From Bacteroidia bacterium (GTDB lineage Bacteria > Bacteroidota > Bacteroidia > Bacteroidales > BM520), in assembly GCA_009930445.1 (NCBI GenBank), contig RZYD01000034.1, forward strand, positions 1 to 14,615: a DNA stretch of 14,615 nucleotides, written 5' to 3'. The position numbers were made by a program, and so were the translations under genes. Under the pieces are notes generated by a model. That model saw only the letters and a list, made by a program, of their open reading frames with translations, had not been told where the DNA came from and did no database searches. Positions 1 to 8,713 of the stretch are shown here, piece by piece (positions within the stretch are counted from its first letter, which is position 1; every line of letters starts with the position of its first letter).

Positions 1-1
1 T

Positions 2-1012
2 TTATTAAAGGCAATTTCGGGATACTGGAGTGATAAGATTGGTAAAAACAAGCCATTCATGATTATTGGATATGGTATTACAGCCATTATAACTCCTTTT
101 TATGCATTAGCAAGAATACCAATTCAGATTTTATATTTTCGATTTTTTGAACGCATTGGAAAAGGTTTAAGAGCAGCACCGCGAGATAGCCTTATAAGTG
201 GCTCAATTAAAAAGAATGAAGCAGGTAAAACTTTTGGGTTTCAGAAAGCAATGGATAATAGCGGTGCTATTGTTGGTCCTTTGATTGCGTTTTTATTGTT
301 ATCTATTTTTCCGTTAAATTATTCTTACATATTTTTATTGGCAACCATTCCTGCAATTTTGGGTGTTTTAACGATTATAATTTTCATAAAAGAAGCAAAG
401 GCAGACAAAAAAGAAACCATCAATAAATTTTCCTTAAAACAATTACCCAAAAAGTTCTATTTCTTTCTTATAATAATTTTCGTGTTTACACTTGGTAATT
501 CAGCAGATGCTCTGTTACTTGTAAAAACAAGTGAAACTGGTATAGATAAATCATACATTCCTTTTATGTATATGATATTTAATGTGGTATCTGTATTGCT
601 TGCCATACCTATTGGAAAATTGTCGGATAGAATTGGTCGTGAAAAATTGATTATTCTTGGCTTCCTAGTATATGCGATTGTTTATTATTTTTTTGGCAGA
701 TTTAATAGTATACATATTTTTGTTTTCTTGTTTATACTGTATGGATTTTATAGTGCATTGACTGATGGCAGTCAGAAAGCAATGATTTCAGATATTGTAA
801 GCAAGGATTTGAAGGGAACAGGATTTGGAATTTATCATGCTGTACTTGGAATTACCTTATTACCTGCGAGTTTAATTGCAGGATTACTATATGATAAGGT
901 AAATTCAAATGCTCCATTTTATTTTGGTTCTGTAATGGCATTAATTGCCACAGTATTAATGATATTATTTACAATTATAGATAAGAAAAATAGAAAAATT
1001 AACGTTGCCTAA
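2..1012 (+). CDS. MFS transporter, 3' part (N-terminus outside window)
   Basis: Polytopic inner-membrane transporter of the major facilitator superfamily; the substrate cannot be told from sequence. The reading frame is open to the left edge, and its first visible residues already carry the loop 2-3 signature (GYWSDKIGKNKP), so the Met codon at 59 is internal and the true start lies upstream. The visible part has 336 residues; MFS proteins usually have about 390-430, so roughly the first two membrane segments are missing. The second half-repeat signature, IGKLSDRIGREK, is at about residues 205-216. Between them is RFFERIGKGLRAAPRDS, a motif shared by a drug/proton-antiporter-like MFS group. 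Hydrophobic segments follow at regular spacing to the C-terminus. The last two codons and the TAA stop lie inside the left arm of inverted repeat H1. MFS assignment is firm, function open. Confidence 0.9.
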   Translation, partial: LLKAISGYWSDKIGKNKPFMIIGYGITAIITPFYALARIPIQILYFRFFERIGKGLRAAPRDSLISGSIKKNEAGKTFGFQKAMDNSGAIVGPLIAFLLLSIFPLNYSYIFLLATIPAILGVLTIIIFIKEAKADKKETINKFSLKQLPKKFYFFLIIIFVFTLGNSADALLLVKTSETGIDKSYIPFMYMIFNVVSVLLAIPIGKLSDRIGREKLIILGFLVYAIVYYFFGRFNSIHIFVFLFILYGFYSALTDGSQKAMISDIVSKDLKGTGFGIYHAVLGITLLPASLIAGLLYDKVNSNAPFYFGSVMALIATVLMILFTIIDKKNRKINVA

Positions 1013-1141
1013 CAAGCGGTCATACGCCATGGGGGTTTCACCGCAATTTGCAAGCGCAGTTCTCGCTGGCAAGGTTTGTAACGGGTGATAGGTTCGTCTT
1101 CACGGAATCCCCCACGTCGCATACCGCCGACCGTTGGCAAC
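1004..1141 (+). repeat. H1: 138-bp imperfect inverted repeat, attC-like
   Basis: The end arms GTTGCCTAAC (1004-1013) and GTTGGCAAC (1133-1141) pair apart from one bulged T. Further in, GCGGT (1016-1020) pairs with ACCGC (1123-1127) and GGGGG (1031-1035) with CCCCC (1109-1113). The centre holds a second hairpin (1048-1056 with 1064-1072, one mismatch, 7-base loop). The element is visibly more GC-rich than its neighbours. It shares only the outer arms with H2 and H3; the centre is different. The left end GCCTAAC fits the integron R'' consensus RYYYAAC, while the right end GTTGGCA only partly fits GTTRRRY. The attC comparison is inference; a dispersed palindromic repeat mobilised in another way is the main alternative. 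Confidence 0.75.
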
Positions 1142-1296
1142 AAGTGTAAAAAGACAGACGAACAGACAGATACGATAGTGATAATTAATAACGAAAGAAA
1201 GGATTTAGCTTTTTGACAGGACAGTGCAAATTTGATGGAAATTTATTTTGTTTTTTTCTTCCCACCCACAAAAAAGAAGAAAGAAACCCCACCCAC
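1142..1296 (+). repeat. Y1: direct repeat following H1 (copy of 8969-9124)
   Basis: About 155 bases that recur at 8969-9124 with only a few substitutions over the first 110 bases. The element starts with CAAGTGTAAAAAGACAG directly after the right arm of H1, runs through a purine-rich stretch, and ends in a T-run, C-rich and A-run segment (about 1250-1290) just before element K1. The T-run and A-run could pair as a weak AT hairpin. No coding signal is convincing on either strand. Both copies lie between an H repeat and the first gene of an operon, so Y acts as a shared 5' flank of gene blocks. Confidence 0.8.
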
Positions 1297-1362
1297 ATTG
1301 CAGCACATTTGCAAGCCCCACGAGCCAACGCTCAAAACCAAAGCTTGCAAAAGAGCTGCAAT
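1297..1362 (+). repeat. K1: structured hairpin element upstream of hsdR
   Basis: Outer stem 1297-1304 with 1355-1362 (ATTGCAGC/GCTGCAAT), internal loop ACA (1305-1307) opposite AGA (1352-1354), inner stem 1308-1316 with 1343-1351 (TTTGCAAGC/GCTTGCAAA). Inside is a small hairpin, GAGC-CAAC-GCTC (1322-1333), followed by an A-rich linker. Three more copies at 8607, 9125 and 14166 keep the loops and the small hairpin but differ in stem sequence with pairing preserved. It ends 57 bases before the hsdR start. Whether it acts as RNA (all copies are read with the genes) or as folded single-stranded DNA cannot be told. Confidence 0.8.
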
Positions 1363-1397
1363 TTTGCTTACGCACCCCTGCTAAATTGTTACATTTG
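1363..1397 (+). promoter_or_regulatory. Candidate Bacteroidota promoter for hsdRMS
   Basis: TTTG (1363-1366) lies 23 bases upstream of TACATTTG (1390-1397), which matches the Bacteroidota -7 consensus TAnnTTTG. The spacing is slightly longer than usual. A start of transcription a few bases downstream would give a leader of about 15-18 bases. The leader contains a short AT palindrome, TTTAAAT (1401-1407) with ATTTAAA (1411-1417), reaching to two bases before the ATG. No purine-rich ribosome site is seen, which is common in this phylum. Confidence 0.45.
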
Positions 1398-1419
1398 TGC
1401 TTTAAATTGAATTTAAATA

Positions 1420-3810
1420 ATGGACAAAAAGAAATTATCGGAACGTGATATATGCACAAAGTTTATTACTCCTGCTTTAGAAAAGGCAGGTTGGGATACA
1501 CAATTGCAGATATTGGAAGAAGTATCGTTTACCGATGGTAAAATATATGTCCGTGGAAAAATAACTGCAAGAGGAACACGAAAACGAGCTGACTATATTT
1601 TGTATTACAAGCCGAACATTCCTATTGCAATCATTGAAGCTAAAGACAACAATCATTCAGTAAGAGCAGGAATTCAGCAAGGACTTGACTATGCACGGAT
1701 TTTAGATATTCCGTGCGTTTTTAGTAGTAACGGTGACGGATTTCTATTTCACGACCGAACCGCAACTGATGGAAATATTGAAGCGGAAATTGGTTTAGAC
1801 GACTTTCCTACTCCCGAACAACTTTGGGAGAAATACAAAAAATACAAAGGCATTACGACACCCGAAGCGGAAAAAATTGCTTCGCAAGAATATTATTTTG
1901 ACGGTACAAACCGCAAACCAAGATATTACCAACAAATTGCCGTAAACAGAACTGTTGAAGCCATTGCAGGCGGACAAAACAGAATTCTGTTAGTAATGGC
2001 AACAGGAACAGGAAAAACCTATACGGCTTTTCAAATAATTCACCGACTTTGGAAAAGCGGAGCAAAAAAACGTATTCTGTTTTTAGCTGACCGAAACGCA
2101 TTGATTGACCAAACAAGACGAGGTGACTTCAAACATTTCAAAGATAAAATGACTGTGGTAAAACACAGGCAAATTGACAAGAGTTTTGAAATATACTTAG
2201 CACTTTATCAAGGACTTTCGGGTACAGACGAAGCAGCCAATGTTTACAAACAATTTTCAAGAGACTTTTTTGATTTAATTGTAATTGATGAGTGCCACAG
2301 AGGAAGTGCCAAAGACGACAGCAGTTGGAGAGAAATATTAACTTATTTCCAAAATGCTACGCATATTGGTTTAACCGCCACTCCAAAAGAAACTGACACC
2401 GCAAGTAATTCAGAATATTTTGGCGACCCTGTTTATACATATTCACTTCGTCAAGGAATTGACGATGGTTTCTTAGCTCCTTATCGTGTGATTCGCATTG
2501 CTTTGAATGTGGATGCCGAAGGCTGGCGACCAGAACAAGGCAAAACCGACAAAGACGGAAACGAAGTTGAAGACCGCATTTATAACCGAAAGGATTTTGA
2601 CAAGCGCCTTGTAATTGAAGAAAGAACAGATTTAGTTGCTAAAAAACTTACCGAGTTTTTAAAAGGTTACGACCGTTTCGCAAAAACTATAGTTTTTTGT
2701 GTGGACATTGACCATGCTGAACGTATGAGAACCGCATTGGCAAGACACAACGCTGACTTAGTTGCGGAGAATTACAAGTACATAATGCAGATTACTGGCG
2801 ACAATGACGAAGGAAAACGTGAACTGGACAACTTTATTAACCCCGAAGAAAAATACCCTGTTATTGCCACTACTTCGGAATTAATGACTACTGGCGTTGA
2901 TGCTCAGACTTGCAAAGTAATTGTGTTAGATTCCAACATTATTTCAATGACCAAATTCAAACAAATTATTGGACGTGGTACGCGAATAAATGAAGAGTAC
3001 GGAAAACTCTATTTTACCATTTTAGATTTCAGAAATGCGACTGATTTATTTGCCGACCCCGCATTTGATGGCGACCCAATCAGAATAAAACCAGTTACGG
3101 AAGATACCGACTTAACCGATATTATTGATGAAGAAGAAAATCACGAAGAGCCAATAATAGATATTGAAACGGGCGAAGAAATAATTATTGACCCACCAAC
3201 ACCACCACAGCCCGAACCTCCATTTACTCCCGAGCCACCACGACCAAGAGAAAAAGTGTATGTAAACGGTGTAGATGTTTCAGTTTTAATAAGTCGTGAA
3301 TTGCATTTTGACCAACATGGAAAACCGATAACAACAAGTTTGAAAGACCATACCAAAGAAATTATCAAAGAGCAGTTTGCTTCATTAGATGATTTCCTAA
3401 ATAAATGGAAAAGTTCAGACCGAAAAGAAGCTATAATTGCGGAATTGGTGGAACAAGGCGTAATGGTAGAAGCCTTGTATGAAGCCGTTGACAAGCAAGT
3501 GGATTTGTTTGATTTGATTTGCCATGTTGCATACGACCAACCACCAATGACAAGGAAAGAAAGAGCCAACAATGTGAAGAAGCGAAACTACTTTACAAAA
3601 TATGGAGAACAGGCAAGAAATGTTTTGGAAGCTCTATTAGACAAGTACGCTGACCAAGGCATTGAAAACATGGAGAACATTCAAATTTTAACTGTACCGC
3701 CAATCAGCGATTTCGGTTCAGTAACAGAAATAATCAAAGTATTTGGCAGTCGTGAAGCATTCGACAATGCCATCAAAGAATTAGAAAACGAACTTTATAA
3801 AGTAGCATAA
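1420..3810 (+). CDS. hsdR: Type I restriction enzyme, R subunit (HsdR)
   Basis: Motor and nuclease subunit of a Type I R-M complex: it translocates DNA using ATP and cuts at a distance from unmethylated sites. The 796 residues show an N-terminal PD-(D/E)XK nuclease with D58 and E73-A-K75, then a superfamily 2 helicase core: Walker A ATGTGKT (194-200), DECH (290-293), TATP (319-322) and motif VI QIIGRGTR (515-522). An acidic, then proline-rich linker (about 562-610) leads to the C-terminal domain thought to bind HsdM. The N-terminus (SERDICTKFITPALEKAGWD) resembles EcoAI/EcoEI-type (IB) R subunits. All key residues are present, so it looks functional. hsdM starts three bases after its stop. 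The ATG follows a plausible promoter and leaves the N-terminal domain complete. Confidence 0.95.
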   Translation: MDKKKLSERDICTKFITPALEKAGWDTQLQILEEVSFTDGKIYVRGKITARGTRKRADYILYYKPNIPIAIIEAKDNNHSVRAGIQQGLDYARILDIPCVFSSNGDGFLFHDRTATDGNIEAEIGLDDFPTPEQLWEKYKKYKGITTPEAEKIASQEYYFDGTNRKPRYYQQIAVNRTVEAIAGGQNRILLVMATGTGKTYTAFQIIHRLWKSGAKKRILFLADRNALIDQTRRGDFKHFKDKMTVVKHRQIDKSFEIYLALYQGLSGTDEAANVYKQFSRDFFDLIVIDECHRGSAKDDSSWREILTYFQNATHIGLTATPKETDTASNSEYFGDPVYTYSLRQGIDDGFLAPYRVIRIALNVDAEGWRPEQGKTDKDGNEVEDRIYNRKDFDKRLVIEERTDLVAKKLTEFLKGYDRFAKTIVFCVDIDHAERMRTALARHNADLVAENYKYIMQITGDNDEGKRELDNFINPEEKYPVIATTSELMTTGVDAQTCKVIVLDSNIISMTKFKQIIGRGTRINEEYGKLYFTILDFRNATDLFADPAFDGDPIRIKPVTEDTDLTDIIDEEENHEEPIIDIETGEEIIIDPPTPPQPEPPFTPEPPRPREKVYVNGVDVSVLISRELHFDQHGKPITTSLKDHTKEIIKEQFASLDDFLNKWKSSDRKEAIIAELVEQGVMVEALYEAVDKQVDLFDLICHVAYDQPPMTRKERANNVKKRNYFTKYGEQARNVLEALLDKYADQGIENMENIQILTVPPISDFGSVTEIIKVFGSREAFDNAIKELENELYKVA

Positions 3811-3813
3811 TAC

Positions 3814-5235
3814 ATGAGTAATATAGGCGGAGTAATAAAATCCATCAGAGATATTTTTAGAAAAGACCCTGGTTTGAGTGGCGATGCTCAACGGATTGAG
3901 CAATTAGGCTGGATGATTTTCCTGAAACTGTTTGACGATAAAGACAAAGAAAAAGAGATACTGGATTCGAAATATAAATCGCCCATTCCAACTGAATTTC
4001 AGTGGAGAAATTGGGCGGAAAATGACGAAGGTATTACAGGCGATGAACTCATTCAGTTTATTAACAATAAACTATTTCCGCAATTAAAAGACTTGGCAGT
4101 TACAGCTGATAATCGTTTGGGCGTTATTATCCGTAATATTTTTGATGGTACCAACAATTACATGAAAAGCGGAACCACCTTCCGCCAAGCCATTAATAAA
4201 CTCAACGAAATTGATTTTAACAGCAGTAAAGAACATCACGTTTTTAATGCCATTTACGAAGATATTTTACAAGGACTTGCCACAAAAAAGGACACAGGCG
4301 AATTTTATACTCCAAGGGCGGTAACGCAGTTTATCATTGATATGGTAAATCCAAAATTGGGCGAAAAAATTACCGACCCAGCTTGTGGTACAGCAGGTTT
4401 TTTGGTGTGTGCCATTGAGCATTTGCATAAGCAAGTAAAAAACATTGACGACCGCAAAACCTTACAGGAAACTATTACAGGCACAGAACTAAAACCTTTG
4501 CCGTTTATGTTGAGTGTTGTGAACCTTATTACTCACGATATTGAAGTGCCACAAATTATAAATACCGATGCACTAAGCCGTGAATACACTTCTATAAAAC
4601 AAGCCGACAGAGTAGATATTATTGTAGCCAATCCTCCTTTTGGTGGTGTGGTGGGCGATGGCATGGAAACCAATTTCCCATTGAATTACCGAACCAAAGA
4701 AAGTGCCGACCTGTTTTTGATTTTGTTTATTCAGTTGCTCAAAGATGGCGGACGTGCAGGAATTGTTTTGCCAGATGGTAGTTTAACAGGTGAAGGTGTA
4801 AAACAAAGAGTTAGGCAAAAATTACTGGAAGATTGCAATGTGCATACCATTGTACGATTACCGCAATCGGTTTTTGCTCCGTATGCTACCGTAAACACCA
4901 ACCTGATATTTTTTGAAAAAGGAAAACAAACCAAAGAAATTTGGTATTACGAACACACTTTGCCCGAAGGAGCAAAGTCATATAGTAAAACCAAACCAAT
5001 CCGAATTGAAGAATTTGATTCCATAAAAAAATGGTGGAATAAACGTGAAGAAAGTGAAGTGAGTTGGAAAGTTTCCATAGATACCATTATTGAACGCAAT
5101 TATGATTTGGACATTAAAAACCCAAATAAAGTTGTGGAAGAAGTGGTTTATGATAGAAATGCTATCATTAAAAAAATTGAAATAAATCAATCTAAGATTG
5201 CAATAATTTTAGAGGAATTAAAAGCATTGGCTTAA
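3814..5235 (+). CDS. hsdM: Type I R-M methyltransferase subunit (HsdM)
   Basis: Modification subunit: transfers a methyl group from S-adenosylmethionine to N6 of adenine in the site chosen by HsdS. The 473 residues have the usual HsdM order: an N-terminal helical domain (IRDIFRKDPGLSGDAQRIEQLGWMIFLKLFDD region, about 10-45), GEFYTP (162-167), the SAM-binding motif I DPACGTAGFL (188-197) and the catalytic motif IV NPPFGG (273-278). The C-terminal helix-rich end fits the region that contacts HsdS. Length and motifs are normal for an active enzyme. The gene begins 3 bases after hsdR and its stop codon directly abuts the hsdS ATG, so the three are expected to be co-translated. Confidence 0.95.
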   Translation: MSNIGGVIKSIRDIFRKDPGLSGDAQRIEQLGWMIFLKLFDDKDKEKEILDSKYKSPIPTEFQWRNWAENDEGITGDELIQFINNKLFPQLKDLAVTADNRLGVIIRNIFDGTNNYMKSGTTFRQAINKLNEIDFNSSKEHHVFNAIYEDILQGLATKKDTGEFYTPRAVTQFIIDMVNPKLGEKITDPACGTAGFLVCAIEHLHKQVKNIDDRKTLQETITGTELKPLPFMLSVVNLITHDIEVPQIINTDALSREYTSIKQADRVDIIVANPPFGGVVGDGMETNFPLNYRTKESADLFLILFIQLLKDGGRAGIVLPDGSLTGEGVKQRVRQKLLEDCNVHTIVRLPQSVFAPYATVNTNLIFFEKGKQTKEIWYYEHTLPEGAKSYSKTKPIRIEEFDSIKKWWNKREESEVSWKVSIDTIIERNYDLDIKNPNKVVEEVVYDRNAIIKKIEINQSKIAIILEELKALA

Positions 5236-6504
5236 ATGAAATATAGATTAGGAGATATTTGCACCATTACCAAAGGGGGAACAGGAATAATGAAAGCTAT
5301 TTCTGGAGCTTACACGATGGTTGCATTAGGCGAAGCGAATAAAACACACAACGAATTCCAATTTGACACAAAAGCAGTAATTGTTCCTTTAGTTTCTTCA
5401 ACTGGTCACGGGCATGCTAGTATGAAACGAGTGAAATATCAAGAGGGGAAATTTGCATTAGGTAGTATTTTGTGTGCCTTAATTCCCAAAGATGATAACT
5501 TCGTTTTAGCAAAATACCTACATATTTATTTGCATTGGAATAGAGAAGAATTATTGGTGTCACAAATGAAAGGAATGGCAAATGTAAGTTTGCCAATGAA
5601 TCGAATTGCAGATGTTATAGTTATAGTGCCAAGTATCGAAAAACAGAAAGAAATAATTGACTTGGAAAAAAAGTTAGTTGAAAGAGAATTGGACGCAGAT
5701 AAACTTTTTTCAGACCAACTCACCCAACTTGAAAACCTAAACCAAGCCATTTTACAAGAAGCGGTGCAGGGCAAATTGGTGAAGCAAGACCCGAAAGACG
5801 AACCAGCCAGCGAACTACTCAAACGCATAAAAGCCGAGAAAGCAAAATCGGGCAAAAAAGAAAAACCTTTGCCACCCATCAAACCCGAAGAAATTCCGTT
5901 TGAAATTCCTGAAAGTTGGGTGTGGTGTAGGTTGGGCGAAATAACAGATTATGGAAGCAGTCCGAAAGCAGAACCATCAGATTTAAAAAATGATACTTGG
6001 GTTTTAGATTTGGAAGACATTGAAAAAACAAGTTCCAAACTACTTTGTAAAATCAGATTTAATGAAAGAAATTCATTAAGTACAAAAAGTAGATTTAAAG
6101 TAGGTGATGTGCTTTATTCAAAACTTCGTCCTTATTTGGATAAAGTAATTGTAGCCGATGAAGATGGAGTTTGTACAACGGAAATTTTACCTTTAAAATG
6201 CTATGCGGACATGAATCCTTATTATTTTAAGTATTCATTGAAAAGAGTTGATTTTTTGAAGTATGTAAATAGCGTAACAAAGGGAATGAAGATGCCAAGG
6301 TTAGGTACAAAAGAAGGGCAACTAGCCTTAATACCACTTGCCCCACTATCCGAACAAAAACGTATAGTAGCAGAAATAGAAAGACAATTAGCCAAAACCA
6401 AACAATTAAAAGAACACATAATATCCAACCAACAAGCCACCGAACAATTGCTAAAAGCGTTGTTGCATGGGGCGTTTGAGGTGGAAGAAACTGTAACCGT
6501 ATGA
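5236..6504 (+). CDS. hsdS: Type I R-M specificity subunit (HsdS)
   Basis: DNA-recognition subunit that sets the bipartite target and scaffolds two HsdM and two HsdR. The 422 residues show two target-recognition domains, one at about 1-140 starting YRLGDICTITKGG and one at about 226-370 starting ESWVWCRLGEI, each followed by a helical conserved region. The central one (about 155-210, LENLNQAILQEAVQGKLV then Lys/Glu-rich) and the C-terminal one (372-415, EQKRIVAEIERQLAKTKQL...LLKALLHGAF) would form the antiparallel coiled coil that sets the gap in the recognition site. The two recognition domains are dissimilar, so an asymmetric target is expected; its sequence cannot be read off. The ATG directly follows the hsdM stop; the 3' end overlaps the next gene by 4 bases. 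Confidence 0.93.
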   Translation: MKYRLGDICTITKGGTGIMKAISGAYTMVALGEANKTHNEFQFDTKAVIVPLVSSTGHGHASMKRVKYQEGKFALGSILCALIPKDDNFVLAKYLHIYLHWNREELLVSQMKGMANVSLPMNRIADVIVIVPSIEKQKEIIDLEKKLVERELDADKLFSDQLTQLENLNQAILQEAVQGKLVKQDPKDEPASELLKRIKAEKAKSGKKEKPLPPIKPEEIPFEIPESWVWCRLGEITDYGSSPKAEPSDLKNDTWVLDLEDIEKTSSKLLCKIRFNERNSLSTKSRFKVGDVLYSKLRPYLDKVIVADEDGVCTTEILPLKCYADMNPYYFKYSLKRVDFLKYVNSVTKGMKMPRLGTKEGQLALIPLAPLSEQKRIVAEIERQLAKTKQLKEHIISNQQATEQLLKALLHGAFEVEETVTV

Positions 6505-8594
6505 ACCCAGAAAGTCAAAATCAATTATTCCGTTTAGCAGCAGTTCTTTATGCTGACAACAACTATGAAGTTGCACCTAAAACGATTCATCGAAAAGTAA
6601 TAGAATCAGTTTTATTGGAATGTGGTGCAGTGGAGTATTCTATACATCAAATAATTGACTTCGTTCAGGAACAGTACAGCATTACATTTGACGAAGAATC
6701 TGTAAAAGAAATTGTTACAAGCAAAAAAGAAGAAGGGTTTTTAACAAATTATCGAAACGGTGATTTATTTGTTTGTCTTTCAGAGAAACGCAAACAAACG
6801 CTTCAAACCAAAATCAGTAATAAAACCATTGATTTCTTCATTTCAGAGTTCCAAAAAGAATTTGCCCAATTGGTTGCAAAAGTTGATTCAAAGGCTATTC
6901 TACACAAATTTTTATATGATATTTTCAGTACGAATACTTCGAGTTTTCAAAAACTAATTGACAGCAAAAAAGACCTTTCGGGCATCATAAATCTTGAATC
7001 ATCAAATTATAATGAGAAAGAAAGGGAAATAATCAATAATTTCCTGCAATGGGACAATTTTGAGAAAAACAAAGCCATATTTGATATTTCAAGTTATGCC
7101 CTTGAATATTGTATGCTCACAAATAAAAACGGAAGTTCTACAATTCATTTAGACAACCTAAAAAACAAAAGCTTTTATCTTGACACCAATATTATTTACA
7201 GGGCATTAGGCATAAATGGAGAAAACCGTCAAAAACGTTCACAAACATTTTTAAAGAAATTCAGTGATTCAGGCGAAAAAATAATCATTTCAAAATCTAC
7301 TGAAACTGAATTTAAAGACGGTATTAAAGGTCATGTTGACCGCATACGAAAATTTGATTCACCAAGAGTAAATTCTAAACTCTTTCAAGAAGTTGAAGTA
7401 CAGCGTGATATTTACAACTTTTATCACAAATGGCGTATCGGTAAAACCAATTATAATCTTGATTTATTTATTGCCGAAATATATTCTATCTATGATAATT
7501 TTAAGAAAGAATTTAAAATTGTAGTTGATACCCAAAAGCCTTATGATGTAAAAGACAAAAAGGTTGATGAATTATTAAAAGATTATAGTTCGAGCATATC
7601 ATCATTTAAGCAAAAAGAGGGCAACGATATAATCGGTAGTTCTACCATTGATGCTGAAAATATCCTTTGGATTGAAATGAAAAGAGAGAATAAAGCTCAA
7701 AATATTTTTGATACAAAATACTTTTTCATATCAACCGACCAAGGTTTACGGCGTTGGGATTATCAACGAGAAGATAAAACACCGCTTGTGTTATTACCAA
7801 GCCAATGGATGAGTATTTTACTTCGCTATTTGAATCGCACTGAAGATGATTTTAAAAGCTTTGTAAACTTTCTGAATCTGAAAAACACAGAAGTCCTGAT
7901 AAATAGTGAAAGGCTTCATGTTGTTTTGGCTGGAATTGCTGAAATGACAACAAGCATTGAACAGCAACGAACCATTTTAAATAATTTAGTAGAGAATAAG
8001 TTTAATGGCGTTGTTTTGAAACATATATCAAATGAGCAATTGTTTGAGAATGCAAAAAACTATGCAAAGAATAAACTTGAAAGTGATGTTGAGAATCTCC
8101 TAAAACAAAATGAGGACTTAACATCAAAACAAGAAAGATTATCCGCAGACATTGAAGAGCATAAAACCGTTGTATCAGGTGAGCTTCAACAATTGAAAGA
8201 TGAAAATCAGGGAATAGGCAAGAAACTTACTGAAAAAGAAAAGGAAAATCTTCGTCTTAAAGCCAGTCTGATTGAGAAAGAAGAAAAAGAAGAGTTAAAG
8301 AATTGGCAAAGACCTGCAAAATGGTTGTCAGTTCTAGGTGGTTTGATTCTATTGTTTATCTATTTGATTTTCTTCAATCAGGCATGGGAATACAATTACC
8401 CTTATAAATTGATTCAGTGGATAGACAATTGTAAGAGTACAACACAAGTTGCAATTCTCGTTGCAATTGCAATAGGTCTAGTAACAAGTTTGTGGAAAAT
8501 TTGTGAATTTGTTTGGTATCGTTTTGCTCCGTCTGATAAAAAGAAAGAGAAATTAAAATCAATAAGACAGGAATTAAATGAAAAATACAAATAG
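6501..8594 (+). CDS. PIN-like nuclease candidate with coiled coil and two C-terminal membrane helices
   Basis: No close named family is recognised. The 697 residues begin with a possible winged-helix region (about 24-100). A PIN-like fold follows: YLDTN (D228), an acidic pair at E268/E270 (STETEFKD), STIDAENILW (D384, E386) and FFISTDQG (D413), in the order expected for the metal-binding acids of PIN ribonucleases, with an unusually long insertion (about 275-375) between the second and third. A coiled coil spans about 515-600 and two hydrophobic helices lie at about 608-626 and 647-667, so the nuclease region would be tethered to the inner membrane with the short basic tail on the same side. 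It overlaps hsdS by ATGA, implying translational coupling to the R-M operon. A PrrC-like guarded effector role is inference. The PIN call is moderate, the membrane anchor firm. Confidence 0.7.
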   Translation: MNPESQNQLFRLAAVLYADNNYEVAPKTIHRKVIESVLLECGAVEYSIHQIIDFVQEQYSITFDEESVKEIVTSKKEEGFLTNYRNGDLFVCLSEKRKQTLQTKISNKTIDFFISEFQKEFAQLVAKVDSKAILHKFLYDIFSTNTSSFQKLIDSKKDLSGIINLESSNYNEKEREIINNFLQWDNFEKNKAIFDISSYALEYCMLTNKNGSSTIHLDNLKNKSFYLDTNIIYRALGINGENRQKRSQTFLKKFSDSGEKIIISKSTETEFKDGIKGHVDRIRKFDSPRVNSKLFQEVEVQRDIYNFYHKWRIGKTNYNLDLFIAEIYSIYDNFKKEFKIVVDTQKPYDVKDKKVDELLKDYSSSISSFKQKEGNDIIGSSTIDAENILWIEMKRENKAQNIFDTKYFFISTDQGLRRWDYQREDKTPLVLLPSQWMSILLRYLNRTEDDFKSFVNFLNLKNTEVLINSERLHVVLAGIAEMTTSIEQQRTILNNLVENKFNGVVLKHISNEQLFENAKNYAKNKLESDVENLLKQNEDLTSKQERLSADIEEHKTVVSGELQQLKDENQGIGKKLTEKEKENLRLKASLIEKEEKEELKNWQRPAKWLSVLGGLILLFIYLIFFNQAWEYNYPYKLIQWIDNCKSTTQVAILVAIAIGLVTSLWKICEFVWYRFAPSDKKKEKLKSIRQELNEKYK

Positions 8595-8606
8595 CCACCC
8601 CACAGT

Positions 8607-8671
8607 CGTAAGCACATTTGCAAGCCCGCACGAGCCAACGCTCAAACCAAAGGCTTGCAAAAGAGCTTCCG
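8607..8671 (+). repeat. K2: structured hairpin element downstream of the PIN gene
   Basis: Same element as K1, same orientation. Inner stem TTTGCAAGCC (8617-8626) with GGCTTGCAAA (8652-8661), internal loop ACA (8614-8616) opposite AGA (8662-8664), outer stem AAGC (8610-8613) with GCTT (8665-8668), extended by a mismatch and two more pairs. The apical GAGC-CAAC-GCTC (8632-8643) is unchanged. The outer stem sequence differs from K1 but still pairs. Confidence 0.78.
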
Positions 8672-8687
8672 CCTTTCCAGCCCGAGT

Positions 8688-8710
8688 AACCGCCTTTCAG
8701 GACGGTTTTA
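8688..8710 (+). terminator. Terminator-like hairpin after the R-M/PIN operon
   Basis: AACCGCC (8688-8694), 6-base loop, GACGGTT (8701-8707) and a short T-run. One C-A mismatch sits in the stem here; the copy at 14247-14268 is perfect. The T-run is only four bases, so termination may be weak. Its place just downstream of an operon end in both copies supports the call. Confidence 0.5.
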
Positions 8711-8713
8711 GGA

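Noticed and set aside
59..61. ATG at 59 as the start of the MFS gene
   Set aside because: The frame stays open upstream and encodes the MFS loop 2-3 signature, so the gene begins outside the window.
1213..1448. Short + strand frames at 1213-1410 and 1248-1448 upstream of hsdR
   Set aside because: They lie entirely in Y1/K1, include the hairpin arms, and are not preserved as frames in the Y2/K3 copy.
1205..1459. Minus-strand frame across Y1/K1, with similar frames at 8374-8727, 8724-9206, 14047-14286 and 14267-14569
   Set aside because: They share a peptide resembling FERWLV because they all read the K/X/Y repeats backwards. They run into real genes or repeats and lack protein-like composition; repeated non-coding DNA explains them.
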